Source of the DNA: Streptomyces sp. NBC_00285
GTDB lineage: Bacteria; Actinomycetota; Actinomycetes; Streptomycetales; Streptomycetaceae
Assembly: GCF_036174265.1 (NCBI RefSeq)
Contig: NZ_CP108055.1
Span: 3,286,001 to 3,350,000 of the forward strand
Length of the DNA: 64,000 bases
Direction: 5' to 3'
The notes under the pieces are model-generated. The model searched no databases. It was given only the letters and a program-made list of their open reading frames with translations, and had not been told where the DNA came from. Shown piece after piece: positions 25,967 through 34,222 of this stretch. The translations under genes and the position numbers were made by a program. Numbering within the stretch: the first letter of the stretch is position 1; each line of letters begins with the position of its first letter.

Positions 25967-26238
25967 ACGAGAACTCCGGGGCCGCGGCCCGCGCACGACC
26001 TCCCGTGGAGGGCCCAGCGACAACTCCGAGGACACGGCCCCGCGCACTCCGTCGAGCAGTGCGCGAGGGCGTCGAGGTCGCGGGTCGGTGTGCGGATTCT
26101 CTCCGAGGCTGGGCAACGACTTCGCGGCCGCAGATCGAAGGCCTGCGGCGGGCGCCCCGCGTCGGTGCCGGCTCGCTCGTGGCATGCGGGCGGGCCCCCG
26201 GTCGTCCCACCGGGGACCCTTCCCTCACGCGCCCCGGG

Positions 26239-26547
26239 TCAGAACAACCCGCTGCCCGGGGTGGCCGCTCCGACGAGCCAGATGATCGCCAGGAGCGTGT
26301 CGATGGCGCCCAGCACGAAGGCGACCAGGGCCGGCCAGGCGCGGTTGCCGCCCGACCAGGTGCGGCCCATTGCAAGCCAGCCGCAGACGATCGCGACCGG
26401 GCCGAGGATGATCCCCAGCACGAAGAATCCCGCGATCGCGCAGATGACTCCGATGATTCCGAGCGTCGCGCGATCCGGCCCGCTCCGTGACCTCGTCCGG
26501 CCACTTGATCGGGGGTACCTGCGCGTTCCGTGTCCGAAGCCCGCCAT
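26239..26547 (-). CDS. small DUF4190-like membrane protein
   Basis: A 102-residue protein. A basic N-terminus is followed by two hydrophobic helices (LGIIGVICAIAGFFVLGIILGPVAIVCGWLAM and PALVAFVLGAIDTLLAIIWLVGAA). The A-I-x-G-x-x-x-x-x-G-x-x-L-G-P-x-A-I pattern fits DUF4190. Function is unknown. Two adjacent ATG codons occur; the second (26547) has GGGAG at the better 6-nt spacing. Confidence 0.7.
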   Translation of the reverse strand: MAGFGHGTRRYPRSSGRTRSRSGPDRATLGIIGVICAIAGFFVLGIILGPVAIVCGWLAMGRTWSGGNRAWPALVAFVLGAIDTLLAIIWLVGAATPGSGLF

Positions 26548-26788
26548 CATCAACTCCCTGACGCCCTTGGTTGGTTGGGTTGGTCTCGGGTTCAATGAAT
26601 CGGGTACCCCCGCCACGGCCGATAATCCTCCGGCCTTGCGGCGCGCCGCCCCCCTCCGGCAGCGCGCCGCAGCGCCGTCCGCCCTCCGCGTTCCACGAGC
26701 GTGCCGTGCGGAGGACTTGACTTACTGTGACCTGCGGCGCGTGCCGGAGGCGAGAAATCTTTAGCCTCGTCATCCTGATAGGGGAAGA

Positions 26789-26810
26789 ACGCTGACGCTC
26801 CGTCAAGCGT
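26789..26810 (-). terminator. hairpin after the DHA2 exporter gene
   Basis: ACGCT-GACG pairs with CGTC-A-AGCGT around a CTC loop, with one bulged A, 15 nt after the exporter stop codon on the minus strand. Confidence 0.55.
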
Positions 26811-26824
26811 GACCTGCGGGTTCG

Positions 26825-28444
26825 TCAGATGTGGCCGACGCCCGCGCCCGCCTCGGCGTTCTCACCGCGCTTGGTGAGCAGGGCGACGAAGACGGCGACC
26901 ACGGCGACGCCGGCGGCGACCAGGGACGCGAGGCTCATGCCGGAGATGAAGGTGTCGTGGGCGACGTCGGTGATCTTCGCGACGATCGCCTCCGGGGTGC
27001 CCTTGGCCACCGGCGCCACGCCGACCTGGACCGCTTCGGAGGCCTGGTCGAGCTGGGCCGGGGTGAGTGCCGGGAGGCCGGCGTCCTTCCAGTTGGCCGC
27101 GAGGTCGCCGTCGACCTTGGAGGCCATCACCGCGCCGAGGACGGCCGTACCGAGGCTGCCGCCGATCTGCATCGCGGCCTGCTGGAGACCGCCGGCCACA
27201 CCGGAGAGCTCCATGGGGGCGTTGCCGACGATGACCTCGGTGGCGCCGACCATGACGGGCGCGAGGCCGAGGCCGAGCAGGGCGAACCAGAGCGACATGG
27301 TGGCGCTGCCGGTGTCCGTCTCCAGCGTGGACATCCCGAACATGGCGATCGCGACGGACGCCATGCCGCCGGCCAGGGGGATGCGCGGGCCGAGCTTGGT
27401 GATCATCGCGCCCGCGAGCGGGGAGCCGACGATCATCATCCCGGTGAGCGGGAGCAGGTGGAGACCGGCGTCGATCGGGCTCATACCGTGCACGTTCTGG
27501 AGATAGAAGGTCACGAAGAACAGGCCGCCCATGAACGCGATCGCCATGAGGACCATGAGGACCACGCCCGCCGACAGCGCGACGGAACGGAAGAGCGCCA
27601 GCGGGATCAGCGGTTCCTTGACCCTGGTCTCCCAGCGGGCGAACAGCACGAAGCCCACGGCGGACACGGCGATGAAGGTCCAGGTCAGTCCGTCCCCCCA
27701 GCCCCAGGTCGGGGCCTTGATGAGCGCCCAGACCAGGCAGAACATGGCGGCGGACAGCAGGGCTATGCCCAGGATGTCGAAGGAGCGCGGGGCGTTCTCG
27801 GCGCGGTGGTCGAGCAGGATCAGCACGCCGAGGACGAGGGCGAGGACGCCGACCGGCACGTTGATGAAGAACACCGACTGCCAGTTGACGTGCTCGACGA
27901 GGACGCCGCCGAGGATCGGGCCGCCGGCGGTGGAGGCGCCGATGACCATGCCCCAGATGCCGATGGCCATGTTGAGCTTCTCGGCCGGGAAGGTGGCCCG
28001 CAGCAGGCCGAGCGCGGCCGGCATCAGCAGGGCGCCGAACAGTCCCTGGAAGACGCGGAAGGTGACGACCGCGGAGATGCTGCTGGACATGCCGATCGCG
28101 CCCGAGGCGGCGGCGAAGCCGACGACACCGATCAGGAAGGTCTGGCGGTGGCCGAAGCGGTCACCGAGCTTGCCCGCGGTGATCAGGGCGACCGCCAGGG
28201 CGAGGAAGTAGCCGTTGGTGATCCACTGGACGTCCGCGAAGCTCGCCTTCAGGTCCGACTGGATGGCCGGGTTGGCGATGGCCACGATGGTGCCGTCGAG
28301 GGCCACCATCATGACTCCGACGGCCACGGTCAGGAGGGTGAGCCAGGGATGGCCGCGCAGCCCGGTGGCGGGCGGCTGGTCCGACGGGGACTGTGACGCC
28401 CTGTCCCCCGGTCCCGTCGGGTCGATGGTGGTCTGACTAGTCAT
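26825..28444 (-). CDS. MFS exporter, DHA2 (EmrB/QacA) type
   Basis: A 539-residue protein with 14 predicted helices. VMMVALDGTIVAIANPAIQSDL in helix 1 carries the DHA2 motif D1 (LDxTIVNVALP-like), GKLGDRFGHRQTFL is motif A, and GIWGMVIGASTAGGPILGGVL is antiporter motif C. Substrates are usually drugs or own metabolites, driven by proton antiport. It is divergent from a TetR gene; the 66-bp gap has overlapping promoters and a likely TetR operator. TAGCCT at 28457-28452 lies 7 nt before ATG 28444, a leaderless layout. Confidence 0.93.
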   Translation of the reverse strand: MTSQTTIDPTGPGDRASQSPSDQPPATGLRGHPWLTLLTVAVGVMMVALDGTIVAIANPAIQSDLKASFADVQWITNGYFLALAVALITAGKLGDRFGHRQTFLIGVVGFAAASGAIGMSSSISAVVTFRVFQGLFGALLMPAALGLLRATFPAEKLNMAIGIWGMVIGASTAGGPILGGVLVEHVNWQSVFFINVPVGVLALVLGVLILLDHRAENAPRSFDILGIALLSAAMFCLVWALIKAPTWGWGDGLTWTFIAVSAVGFVLFARWETRVKEPLIPLALFRSVALSAGVVLMVLMAIAFMGGLFFVTFYLQNVHGMSPIDAGLHLLPLTGMMIVGSPLAGAMITKLGPRIPLAGGMASVAIAMFGMSTLETDTGSATMSLWFALLGLGLAPVMVGATEVIVGNAPMELSGVAGGLQQAAMQIGGSLGTAVLGAVMASKVDGDLAANWKDAGLPALTPAQLDQASEAVQVGVAPVAKGTPEAIVAKITDVAHDTFISGMSLASLVAAGVAVVAVFVALLTKRGENAEAGAGVGHI

Positions 28445-28472
28445 GCGTTCGAGGCTAGTGACAGCCACTGAC

Positions 28473-28488
28473 AATTGACAAACCAATT
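28473..28488. promoter_or_regulatory. candidate TetR operator over back-to-back promoters
   Basis: AATTG-N6-CAATT (28473-28488) is centred on two nearly coincident -35 boxes: TTGACA 28475-28480 for the plus-strand tetR gene and TTGTCA 28481-28476 for the minus-strand exporter. Each has an 18-nt spacer to its -10 (TAACTG 28499-28504; TAGCCT 28457-28452), and each -10 is 6-7 nt from a start codon. Confidence 0.7.
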
Positions 28489-28510
28489 CACAAGTCGGTA
28501 ACTGACACCA

Positions 28511-29146
28511 ATGGAAACTCTGCGCGAACGCAAGAAACAGCGCACCCGCGAATCGCTGCTGCGGGTCGCCGTCGAGCTGTTCACCGAGCGGGGCTACGAG
28601 CAGACGACCGTCGACGACATCGCCGACGAGGTCGGGGTCTCGCAGCGCACCTTCTTCCGCTACTTCGCCGGCAAGGAGGAGGCGGCGCTCGCTCTCCACG
28701 AGATGACGGTGGCGCACTTCGTCGACGGCGTACGCGCGCGCCCCGCGCACGAGCCTCCGCTGGAGGCGCTGCGCCAGGCCGTACTGGAGGGCTGGGGCAC
28801 CCTGCACGAGGTCGTCGACGCGGTCGTGCCCGTGGAGCGGTTCCTTGGCATGTACCGGGTGATCGAGTCGACGCCCGTACTGCTCGCCGCCCATCTGCGG
28901 CGCTCCGCGGAGACCGAGGAGGTCCTCACGCGCGTGCTCGCCGAACGCGAGGGCCTCGACGGGAGCACCGACCCGCGGCCCAGGCTGCTGGTGGCCGTCT
29001 TCAGCGGTGTCATGCGGGTCACGGAGCGCCAGTGGCTGGCGGACGGTGACGTCAGCCTGGAGGCGATGCGCGAGCTGACGGTCTCGTATCTCGAACTGCT
29101 GGGTCCCGCACTGACCGGCAAGTGGCCCCCCTACACCAATACGTGA
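28511..29146 (+). CDS. TetR family transcriptional regulator
   Basis: A 211-residue regulator. ERKKQRTRESLLRVAVELFTERGYEQTTVDDIADEVGVSQRTFFRYFAGKEE (residues 5-56) is a typical TetR helix-turn-helix domain; the rest is a helical ligand and dimer domain. By position it should repress itself and the divergent DHA2 exporter, with release by an exported compound. TAACTG at 28499-28504 sits 6 nt before ATG 28511, so the mRNA is probably leaderless. Confidence 0.92.
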   Translation: METLRERKKQRTRESLLRVAVELFTERGYEQTTVDDIADEVGVSQRTFFRYFAGKEEAALALHEMTVAHFVDGVRARPAHEPPLEALRQAVLEGWGTLHEVVDAVVPVERFLGMYRVIESTPVLLAAHLRRSAETEEVLTRVLAEREGLDGSTDPRPRLLVAVFSGVMRVTERQWLADGDVSLEAMRELTVSYLELLGPALTGKWPPYTNT

Positions 29147-29200
29147 TCCCCGTCACTCGATTAACCCGAGACCGTCTCGTTCTCCTAGTGTGTCCTTTCA

Positions 29201-30421
29201 GTGACTTCCTTCGACACCTCCCCGCAACTCAACGTCTGGCGCGCACTGCTCGCGCTGGCCGTGGTGTTCGTGATGCTGGCGACCACGGGCTGGACCGCGC
29301 TGCGCAACCAGAGGGAGGCCACACCGCTGCAGGCCTCCCTCGAATCCTGGGCGCACGGCCACCTCCACGGAAACCTGCTGCCGGATCCGGACACCGCCTC
29401 CCCCGCGCAGCTCACCCGGTTCTTCGCGTCGCTCACCTCGCCGGACCGGGTCCGTCTCGCCCAGCGCTACCCGCTCGCGGTCGGCAACATGAACGGCGCC
29501 CCCGTCGGACTGCGCTACCAGGCCAACCGCCTCGCGCTCCTGAAGGCCCGAGGCGTCGAGCGCACCCGTATGCACAACCCCCTGCTCACGCCCGAGGGCC
29601 AGCAGGAGGCGGGCCGCCGTATGCACCGCTTCGAGTCGCTGACGGCCCCGGAGCGTCACATCCTCGCCTTCGACCCGGACGGCTCCGGCCGGGTCGCCGA
29701 GGTCTTCGGCGACCTGCGCACGGCGGAGCGGATCTCCGTCGTCGTGCCCGGCGTCGACACCGATCTGCTCACCTTCCAGCGCAGCAACCGCAGTTACTCC
29801 GCCCCCGTCGGCATGGCCAAGGCCCTGTACCGGGCCGAGCGCGAGGCGAGTCCCGCCACGCGGACGGCGGTGATCGCCTGGGCCGACTACACGGCACCCG
29901 CCGGGCTCGGCATCGACTCGGCCACCGCGATGCGCGCCGAGGGCGGCGCCGTCCGCCTGAACGCACTGGTGCGCGCGCTGCCCGGCACCTCGCCGGTCTC
30001 CCTGTTCTGCCACAGCTACGGCTCCGTGGTGTGCGGAGTGGCCGCGCACACGCTGCCCCGCAGGGTGGCCGACATCGCGGTGGCCGGCAGCCCCGGGATG
30101 CGCGTCGCGAACGCCTCCCACCTGCGCACCTCCGCTCAGGTGTGGGCGATGCGGGACACCGACGACTGGATCCAGGACGTGCCGTACCTGGAGGTCGGCG
30201 GGTTCGGCCACGGGGCCGACCCGGTGTCCTCCGCGTTCGGTGCGCGCGTGTTGTCCGCACGGGGTGCCGACGGGCACGCCGGTTACTTCGAACCCGGAAC
30301 GGAGAGCCTGCTCAACTTCGCCGAGATCGGCATTGGCGCGTACCGCTCGGTGCGGTGCGCCCACGAGGACGAAGCCTGTCGCGCCGGTTTGTCCGGCACG
30401 GCCACGGCCGGACGCGCGTAG
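29201..30421 (+). CDS. alpha/beta hydrolase (DUF1023 type), membrane-anchored
   Basis: A 406-residue protein with one N-terminal hydrophobic segment (VWRALLALAVVFVMLATTGW, residues 12-31), a signal anchor or uncleaved signal. The C-terminal half matches the DUF1023 alpha/beta hydrolase family: VVVPGVDTDL, then SLFCHSYGSVVCG with the nucleophile Ser in C-H-S-Y-G, and VWAMRDTDDWI, where an acid is expected. Natural substrates are unknown. GTG 29201 is preceded by TAGTGT at 29186-29191. Confidence 0.82.
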   Translation: MTSFDTSPQLNVWRALLALAVVFVMLATTGWTALRNQREATPLQASLESWAHGHLHGNLLPDPDTASPAQLTRFFASLTSPDRVRLAQRYPLAVGNMNGAPVGLRYQANRLALLKARGVERTRMHNPLLTPEGQQEAGRRMHRFESLTAPERHILAFDPDGSGRVAEVFGDLRTAERISVVVPGVDTDLLTFQRSNRSYSAPVGMAKALYRAEREASPATRTAVIAWADYTAPAGLGIDSATAMRAEGGAVRLNALVRALPGTSPVSLFCHSYGSVVCGVAAHTLPRRVADIAVAGSPGMRVANASHLRTSAQVWAMRDTDDWIQDVPYLEVGGFGHGADPVSSAFGARVLSARGADGHAGYFEPGTESLLNFAEIGIGAYRSVRCAHEDEACRAGLSGTATAGRA

Positions 30422-30488
30422 AGACTGCAGGAACTGCGGTCTGCGCGAGGAGGGGACGAAGGAGCTCGTGCCGAATACGATGACCCGC

Positions 30489-31337
30489 ATGGGTGACGTA
30501 CTGGCCGGATTTCATGCCGCCTGGGAGTTCGAGTCCGACTCCGTGCTCATCCGCTACGAACGGGGGATTCGAACACCGAAGCTCTTCCAGGCACTGGGAG
30601 AGCGACGGATTCCCCTGGAGGCGATCTCCGGGGTGACGCTGACTCCCGGGAAGCGGGGCACGGTGGTCCTGCACGCCGAGCCGCGGCCCGGGGCGGACCC
30701 GCTCATGGAGGCGGCGGCGGGGCAGCTGAAGGAAGGGTGCGATCCGTACCGGCTGGTGCTGCCGGCCGACAAGGAGACGCTCGCCGAGTACTACGCGGAC
30801 GAGCTGCGCGCGCTGCTCAAAGAGGACGACGAGCCCGCCGAGCGGTTCCTGGTACCGGCCCCCGAGGTGCCGTTGCAGTTCAAGGCCTATGACGGGAAGG
30901 CGTCCTTCGACGGCCGGACCGTGCACTTCCGCTGGTTCTGGACGGGAGCGTCGTCGGCGAAGTGGAAGGCCGGCGACCAGAGCTTCCAGGTGTCCGAGCT
31001 GAGCGGGGTGGAGTGGCGTTCGCCGGAGGTGCTCGAAGGGCATCTGCGGCTGCTGCGCGCGGAACAGGGGCCCGCGCAGGCGGACCAGGATCCGGCGGCG
31101 GTGGTGTTCGGGCTGGGGTACGGGCCCGTGCACGAGTCGTTGCCGTTCGCGGCGGCGGTCCTGGCGGCCGTACGGCAGCGGGGGCCTGCGGCAGCGGTCC
31201 CGGCGGCGAGCGTGCCACGCCGGGACCCCGCGGACATCGCCGAGCGGATCCGTCATCTCGGGGAGCTGCACCAGGCCGGGCTGGTCACCGACGAGGAGTT
31301 CTCCGTGAAGAAGGCGGAGTTGCTGGCGGAGCTCTAG
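30489..31337 (+). CDS. DUF4429 domain protein with C-terminal SHOCT domain
   Basis: A 282-residue soluble protein. Two DUF4429-like beta domains (VLIRYERGIRTPKLFQALGERRIPLEAISGVTL, and a second beginning LQFKAYDGKASFDGRTVHFRW) are followed by a SHOCT motif at the C-terminus, ADIAERIRHLGELHQAGLVTDEEFSVKKAELLAEL. SHOCT tails are short oligomerisation or targeting motifs. The domain folds like a PH-type sandwich in related proteins; ligand unknown. ATG 30489 is favoured by family similarity (MGDVLAGF), with ATG 30480 and GTG 30468 as alternatives near GAAGGAG. Confidence 0.75.
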   Translation: MGDVLAGFHAAWEFESDSVLIRYERGIRTPKLFQALGERRIPLEAISGVTLTPGKRGTVVLHAEPRPGADPLMEAAAGQLKEGCDPYRLVLPADKETLAEYYADELRALLKEDDEPAERFLVPAPEVPLQFKAYDGKASFDGRTVHFRWFWTGASSAKWKAGDQSFQVSELSGVEWRSPEVLEGHLRLLRAEQGPAQADQDPAAVVFGLGYGPVHESLPFAAAVLAAVRQRGPAAAVPAASVPRRDPADIAERIRHLGELHQAGLVTDEEFSVKKAELLAEL

Positions 31338-31338
31338 C

Positions 31339-32355
31339 TCATTCCCGGCCCGCCGAGGAGAACCGCATGTCCGCGTACCGGTCGCCGGCCACCTGTGCCG
31401 CGATCGGCTCCAGCAGCTCCAGCTGCTCCTTGGTGAGTTCGATGCCCGTCGCCGCCGTGTTCTCCTCCACCCGGCCCGGCTTGCGGGTACCCGGGATCGG
31501 GACGACGGTCAGGCCGTGCACCGATGCCTGCTGCTGGACCCAGGCCAGGGCGATCTGCGCGAGGGAGACCCCGTGGGCCTCGGCCACCGTGCGGATCGGC
31601 TCCAGCAGGGCCGCGTTCGCCGTCGCGTTGCCGCCCGTGAAGCGGGGCTGCCGGCGGCGGAAGTCGTCGGCGGTGAGTTCCTTGTCGGCGTCGGTGAAGG
31701 ACCCGGTGAGGAAGCCACGGCCGAGCGGGGAGTACGGGACGAGTGCCACGCCCAGTTCACGGGTCGCCGGGACCACCTGGGCCTCGATGTCACGGCTGAA
31801 CAGGGACCACTCCGACTGCACGGCGGCGATGGGGTGGACGGCCTGGGCGGCACGCAGCTCCGCCGCGGTGACCTCGCTCAGGCCCAGGTGCTTGACCTTG
31901 CCCTCGCGCACCAGCTCGGCCATGGTGCCGACGGAGTCCTCGATCGGCACGTTCACATCGCGCCGGTGCATGTAGTAGAGGTCGATCGCGTCGACGTCCA
32001 GGCGCTTCAGGCTCGCCTCGACGGCCTGGCGGATGTACGGCGGGTCGTTGCGGATGATCCGCCGGGTCGGGTCGTCCGGGGGTATCGCCAGGGCGAACTT
32101 GGTGGCGATCACGACCTCGTCGCGGTGGGCCTTGAAGAACGGGGACAGGAACTTCTCGTTCTCCCCCTGGCCGTAGGCGTCCGCCGTGTCGTAGAGCGTG
32201 ACGCCGAGCTCCAGGGCCCGCTCCAGGGTGGCCCGGGACGCATCTGCGTCCACGGGGCCGTAGGCGAAGCTCATGCCCATGCAGCCGAGGCCCTGGACTC
32301 CGACCTCCGGGCCCCTCTCGCCCAGTCGTGCGGTGGGGATCCTGCCGTTCGTCAT
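31339..32355 (-). CDS. aldo/keto reductase
   Basis: A 338-residue NADPH-dependent (alpha/beta)8 oxidoreductase. DTADAYGQGENEKFLSPFF carries the catalytic Asp and Tyr, VVIATKF the Lys, and YYMHRRD the His; PYSPLGRGFLTG and VPIPGTRKPGRVEENT bind the cofactor phosphate. It resembles the YakC/AKR13 group. The substrate is probably a small aldehyde or ketone. Its start overlaps the stop of an upstream MerR gene by 4 bp (ATGA), so the two form an operon controlled by a MerR-type promoter. Confidence 0.93.
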   Translation of the reverse strand: MTNGRIPTARLGERGPEVGVQGLGCMGMSFAYGPVDADASRATLERALELGVTLYDTADAYGQGENEKFLSPFFKAHRDEVVIATKFALAIPPDDPTRRIIRNDPPYIRQAVEASLKRLDVDAIDLYYMHRRDVNVPIEDSVGTMAELVREGKVKHLGLSEVTAAELRAAQAVHPIAAVQSEWSLFSRDIEAQVVPATRELGVALVPYSPLGRGFLTGSFTDADKELTADDFRRRQPRFTGGNATANAALLEPIRTVAEAHGVSLAQIALAWVQQQASVHGLTVVPIPGTRKPGRVEENTAATGIELTKEQLELLEPIAAQVAGDRYADMRFSSAGRE

Positions 32356-32819
32356 CCTGCCTTCTCCTTCTCCCGGTCGGCGCTGCCGGCCTCGGCGTAG
32401 AAACCGATCTTGTGGTCGAGCACGGCGAGGGTGTCCTGGAGTTCCGCGATCCGGGCCAGTACGTCCCGGCGGGTCGTCTCCAGCAGCTTGAAACGGTCGC
32501 CGAAGGTCTGCTCGCCCTCCCGCACCAGTTCCGCGTAGCGCACCATGTCGGCGACCGGCATGCCGGTGAGCCGGAGCTTGCCGACGAAGTCGAGCCAGTC
32601 CAGGTCGCGGTTGCTGTAGCGGCGCTGGCCGGTGTGCGAGCGGTCGATGTGCGGCATCAGGCCGATGCGCTCGTACCAGCGCAGGGTGTGCGCGGTCAGG
32701 CCGGTGAAGGCGACGACCTCGCTGATCGTGTAGCTGTCCTCGCCCGCCGGGCGCCGGTGGGGGTGCGGCGGCGCCGCGCAGCTGTCGGTCCTGGTACCCG
32801 TGGTCTCCATCACCGTCAT
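32352..32819 (-). CDS. MerR family transcriptional regulator
   Basis: A 155-residue regulator. YTISEVVAFTGLTAHTLRWYERIGLMPH (about 30-57) is the MerR helix-turn-helix and wing, followed by a coiled-coil dimer helix and a short effector tail without clustered Cys, so metals are not the obvious signal. It is co-translated with the aldo/keto reductase. The promoter has the unusual 19-nt spacer with a dyad that MerR regulators use, directly upstream of ATG 32819, giving a near-leaderless mRNA. Confidence 0.9.
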   Translation of the reverse strand: MTVMETTGTRTDSCAAPPHPHRRPAGEDSYTISEVVAFTGLTAHTLRWYERIGLMPHIDRSHTGQRRYSNRDLDWLDFVGKLRLTGMPVADMVRYAELVREGEQTFGDRFKLLETTRRDVLARIAELQDTLAVLDHKIGFYAEAGSADREKEKAG

Positions 32820-32826
32820 GACCCCA

Positions 32827-32857
32827 ACGCTATGACCTTGGAGTGCACTCGAAGCAA
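32827..32857 (-). promoter_or_regulatory. MerR-type promoter with 19-nt spacer and operator
   Basis: On the minus strand, -35 TTGCTT (32857-32852) and -10 TAGCGT (32832-32827) are separated by 19 nt. The spacer holds an 18-bp dyad at 32837-32854, CTT-g-GAGTGCACTC-g-AAG, with one mismatched pair. This is the layout that MerR proteins untwist to activate. Confidence 0.75.
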
Positions 32858-32916
32858 GCGGAACCGGTAAGAAATCCACAGGACGGCGCGCGGCTCGCAT
32901 GGTTAGCGTGCGGGAC

Positions 32917-33387
32917 ATGAGTCTCGTACGCCGTGCCACGACCGAGGACGCCGAAGAAGTACTGCGTTTGCGCCAGGTGATGATCGACGCGCTGCCCGGC
33001 GGGGACGTGTCCACAGCGTGGCACACGGAGGCCCTGCCGTCCCTGTGTGAGCGGCTGGGTGACGCCGACGGCGATTTCGCGGCCTTCGTCGTCGACCACC
33101 CGGAGCGGCCCGGGGCGCTGGCCGCGCTGGTGGCCGGGACGGTCGACTACCGCATCGGGAAGGCGAGCAGCCCGCACGGGCTGTCCGGGTACGTGTTCAG
33201 CGTCGCCACCGACCCGGACGCCCGCCGGCGCGGGTACGCGCACGCGTGCATGGACGAACTGCTGGCGTGGTTCCGTGAGCGGGGTGCCGGTCAGGTCATG
33301 CTGACCGCGTCCCCGCAGGCCGAGCCGCTCTACGCCGCTCTCGGGTTCGTCCACAAGCCGGACCCCACGATGATGCTGACGCTCTGA
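32917..33387 (+). CDS. GNAT family N-acetyltransferase
   Basis: A 156-residue acetyltransferase beginning MSLVRRATTEDAEEVLRLR. VFSVATDPDARRRGYAHACMDELLAWF carries the acetyl-CoA binding R-R-x-G-x-A motif, followed by ASPQAEPLYAALGFV. Acceptor unknown. ATG 32917 is chosen over the upstream frame opening at 32899 because TAGCGT at 32904-32909 is 7 nt upstream, making the earlier codon part of the promoter. It is divergent from the MerR/AKR operon. Confidence 0.85.
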   Translation: MSLVRRATTEDAEEVLRLRQVMIDALPGGDVSTAWHTEALPSLCERLGDADGDFAAFVVDHPERPGALAALVAGTVDYRIGKASSPHGLSGYVFSVATDPDARRRGYAHACMDELLAWFRERGAGQVMLTASPQAEPLYAALGFVHKPDPTMMLTL

Positions 33388-33406
33388 GCGGCTTAGGCTC
33401 GACGGC

Positions 33407-34222
33407 ATGTCCTTGCAGAGCCTCGCGTTGATCGAGAACTGGCCGGTTCCCACCGTCGCGGCGGGGGTGGTGCGGGCCGACGGTACGGTCCTCGGCACCC
33501 GTGGCCCGGTCGACCGGCGCTTCCCGCTGGCCTCGGTCACCAAGCCGCTCGCGGCGTACGCCGCCCTGGTCGCGTACGAGGAGGGGGCCATCGAGTTCGA
33601 CGAGCCGGCCGGGCCGAGCGGGTCGACGGTGCGTCATCTCCTCGCGCACACCTCGGGGCTGGCCTTCGACGAGCACCGCGTGACCGCCCCGCCCGGGGAG
33701 CGTCGGCTGTACTCGAACGCGGGCTTCGAGCAGCTCGGCGACCACCTCGCGAAGGCGACGGACATCCCCTTCGCCGAGTACCTGCGGCAGGCGGTCCTCG
33801 AACCGCTCGGGATGACCTCGACGACCCTTGAGGGCTCCCCCGCCAAGGACGGCGCCTCGACGGTCGAGGACCTGCTCCGCTTCGCGGCGGAGGTGCAGGC
33901 ACCGCGACTGCTGGACCCGCGCACGGTCGCGGAGGCGATGACGGTCCAGTACCCGGGCACCAAGGGCGTGCTCCCCGGCTACGGCCACCAGAACCCCAAC
34001 GACTGGGGCCTCGGCTTCGAGATCCGGGACTCCAAGTCCCCTCACTGGACGGGCTCTTCGTCCTCGCCGCGCACCTTCGGGCACTTCGGCCAGTCCGGCA
34101 CGTTCCTGTGGATCGACCCGGACGCCGGGGTGGCCTGCGTGGCCCTGACGGACCGCGCCTTCGGACCGTGGGCCGTCGAGACGTGGCCGGCGTTCACCGA
34201 CGCGGTGCTCGCGGATCTCTAG
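33407..34222 (+). CDS. beta-lactamase-fold serine hydrolase
   Basis: A 271-residue protein of the class C beta-lactamase / esterase family. SVTK (residues 43-46) is the SxxK nucleophile-base motif, YSN (103-105) the second, and HFGQSG the third (HxG). There is no signal peptide, so it is probably cytoplasmic, with esterase or peptidase activity rather than antibiotic resistance. TAGGCT at 33394-33399 lies 7 nt before ATG 33407 (leaderless). Its stop TAG and that of the convergent pirin gene share the same CTAG at 34219-34222. Confidence 0.88.
   Translation: MSLQSLALIENWPVPTVAAGVVRADGTVLGTRGPVDRRFPLASVTKPLAAYAALVAYEEGAIEFDEPAGPSGSTVRHLLAHTSGLAFDEHRVTAPPGERRLYSNAGFEQLGDHLAKATDIPFAEYLRQAVLEPLGMTSTTLEGSPAKDGASTVEDLLRFAAEVQAPRLLDPRTVAEAMTVQYPGTKGVLPGYGHQNPNDWGLGFEIRDSKSPHWTGSSSSPRTFGHFGQSGTFLWIDPDAGVACVALTDRAFGPWAVETWPAFTDAVLADL

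Noticed and set aside
26727..26819. Direct repeat GTGACCTGCGG at 26727-26737 and 26809-26819
   Set aside because: Two 11-mers 82 bp apart without symmetry or promoter fit; chance is likely at this G+C content.
33407..34222. Antibiotic-resistance beta-lactamase
   Set aside because: It has the SxxK fold motifs but no signal peptide and groups better with esterase-like serine hydrolases; the same holds for 50002-51153.
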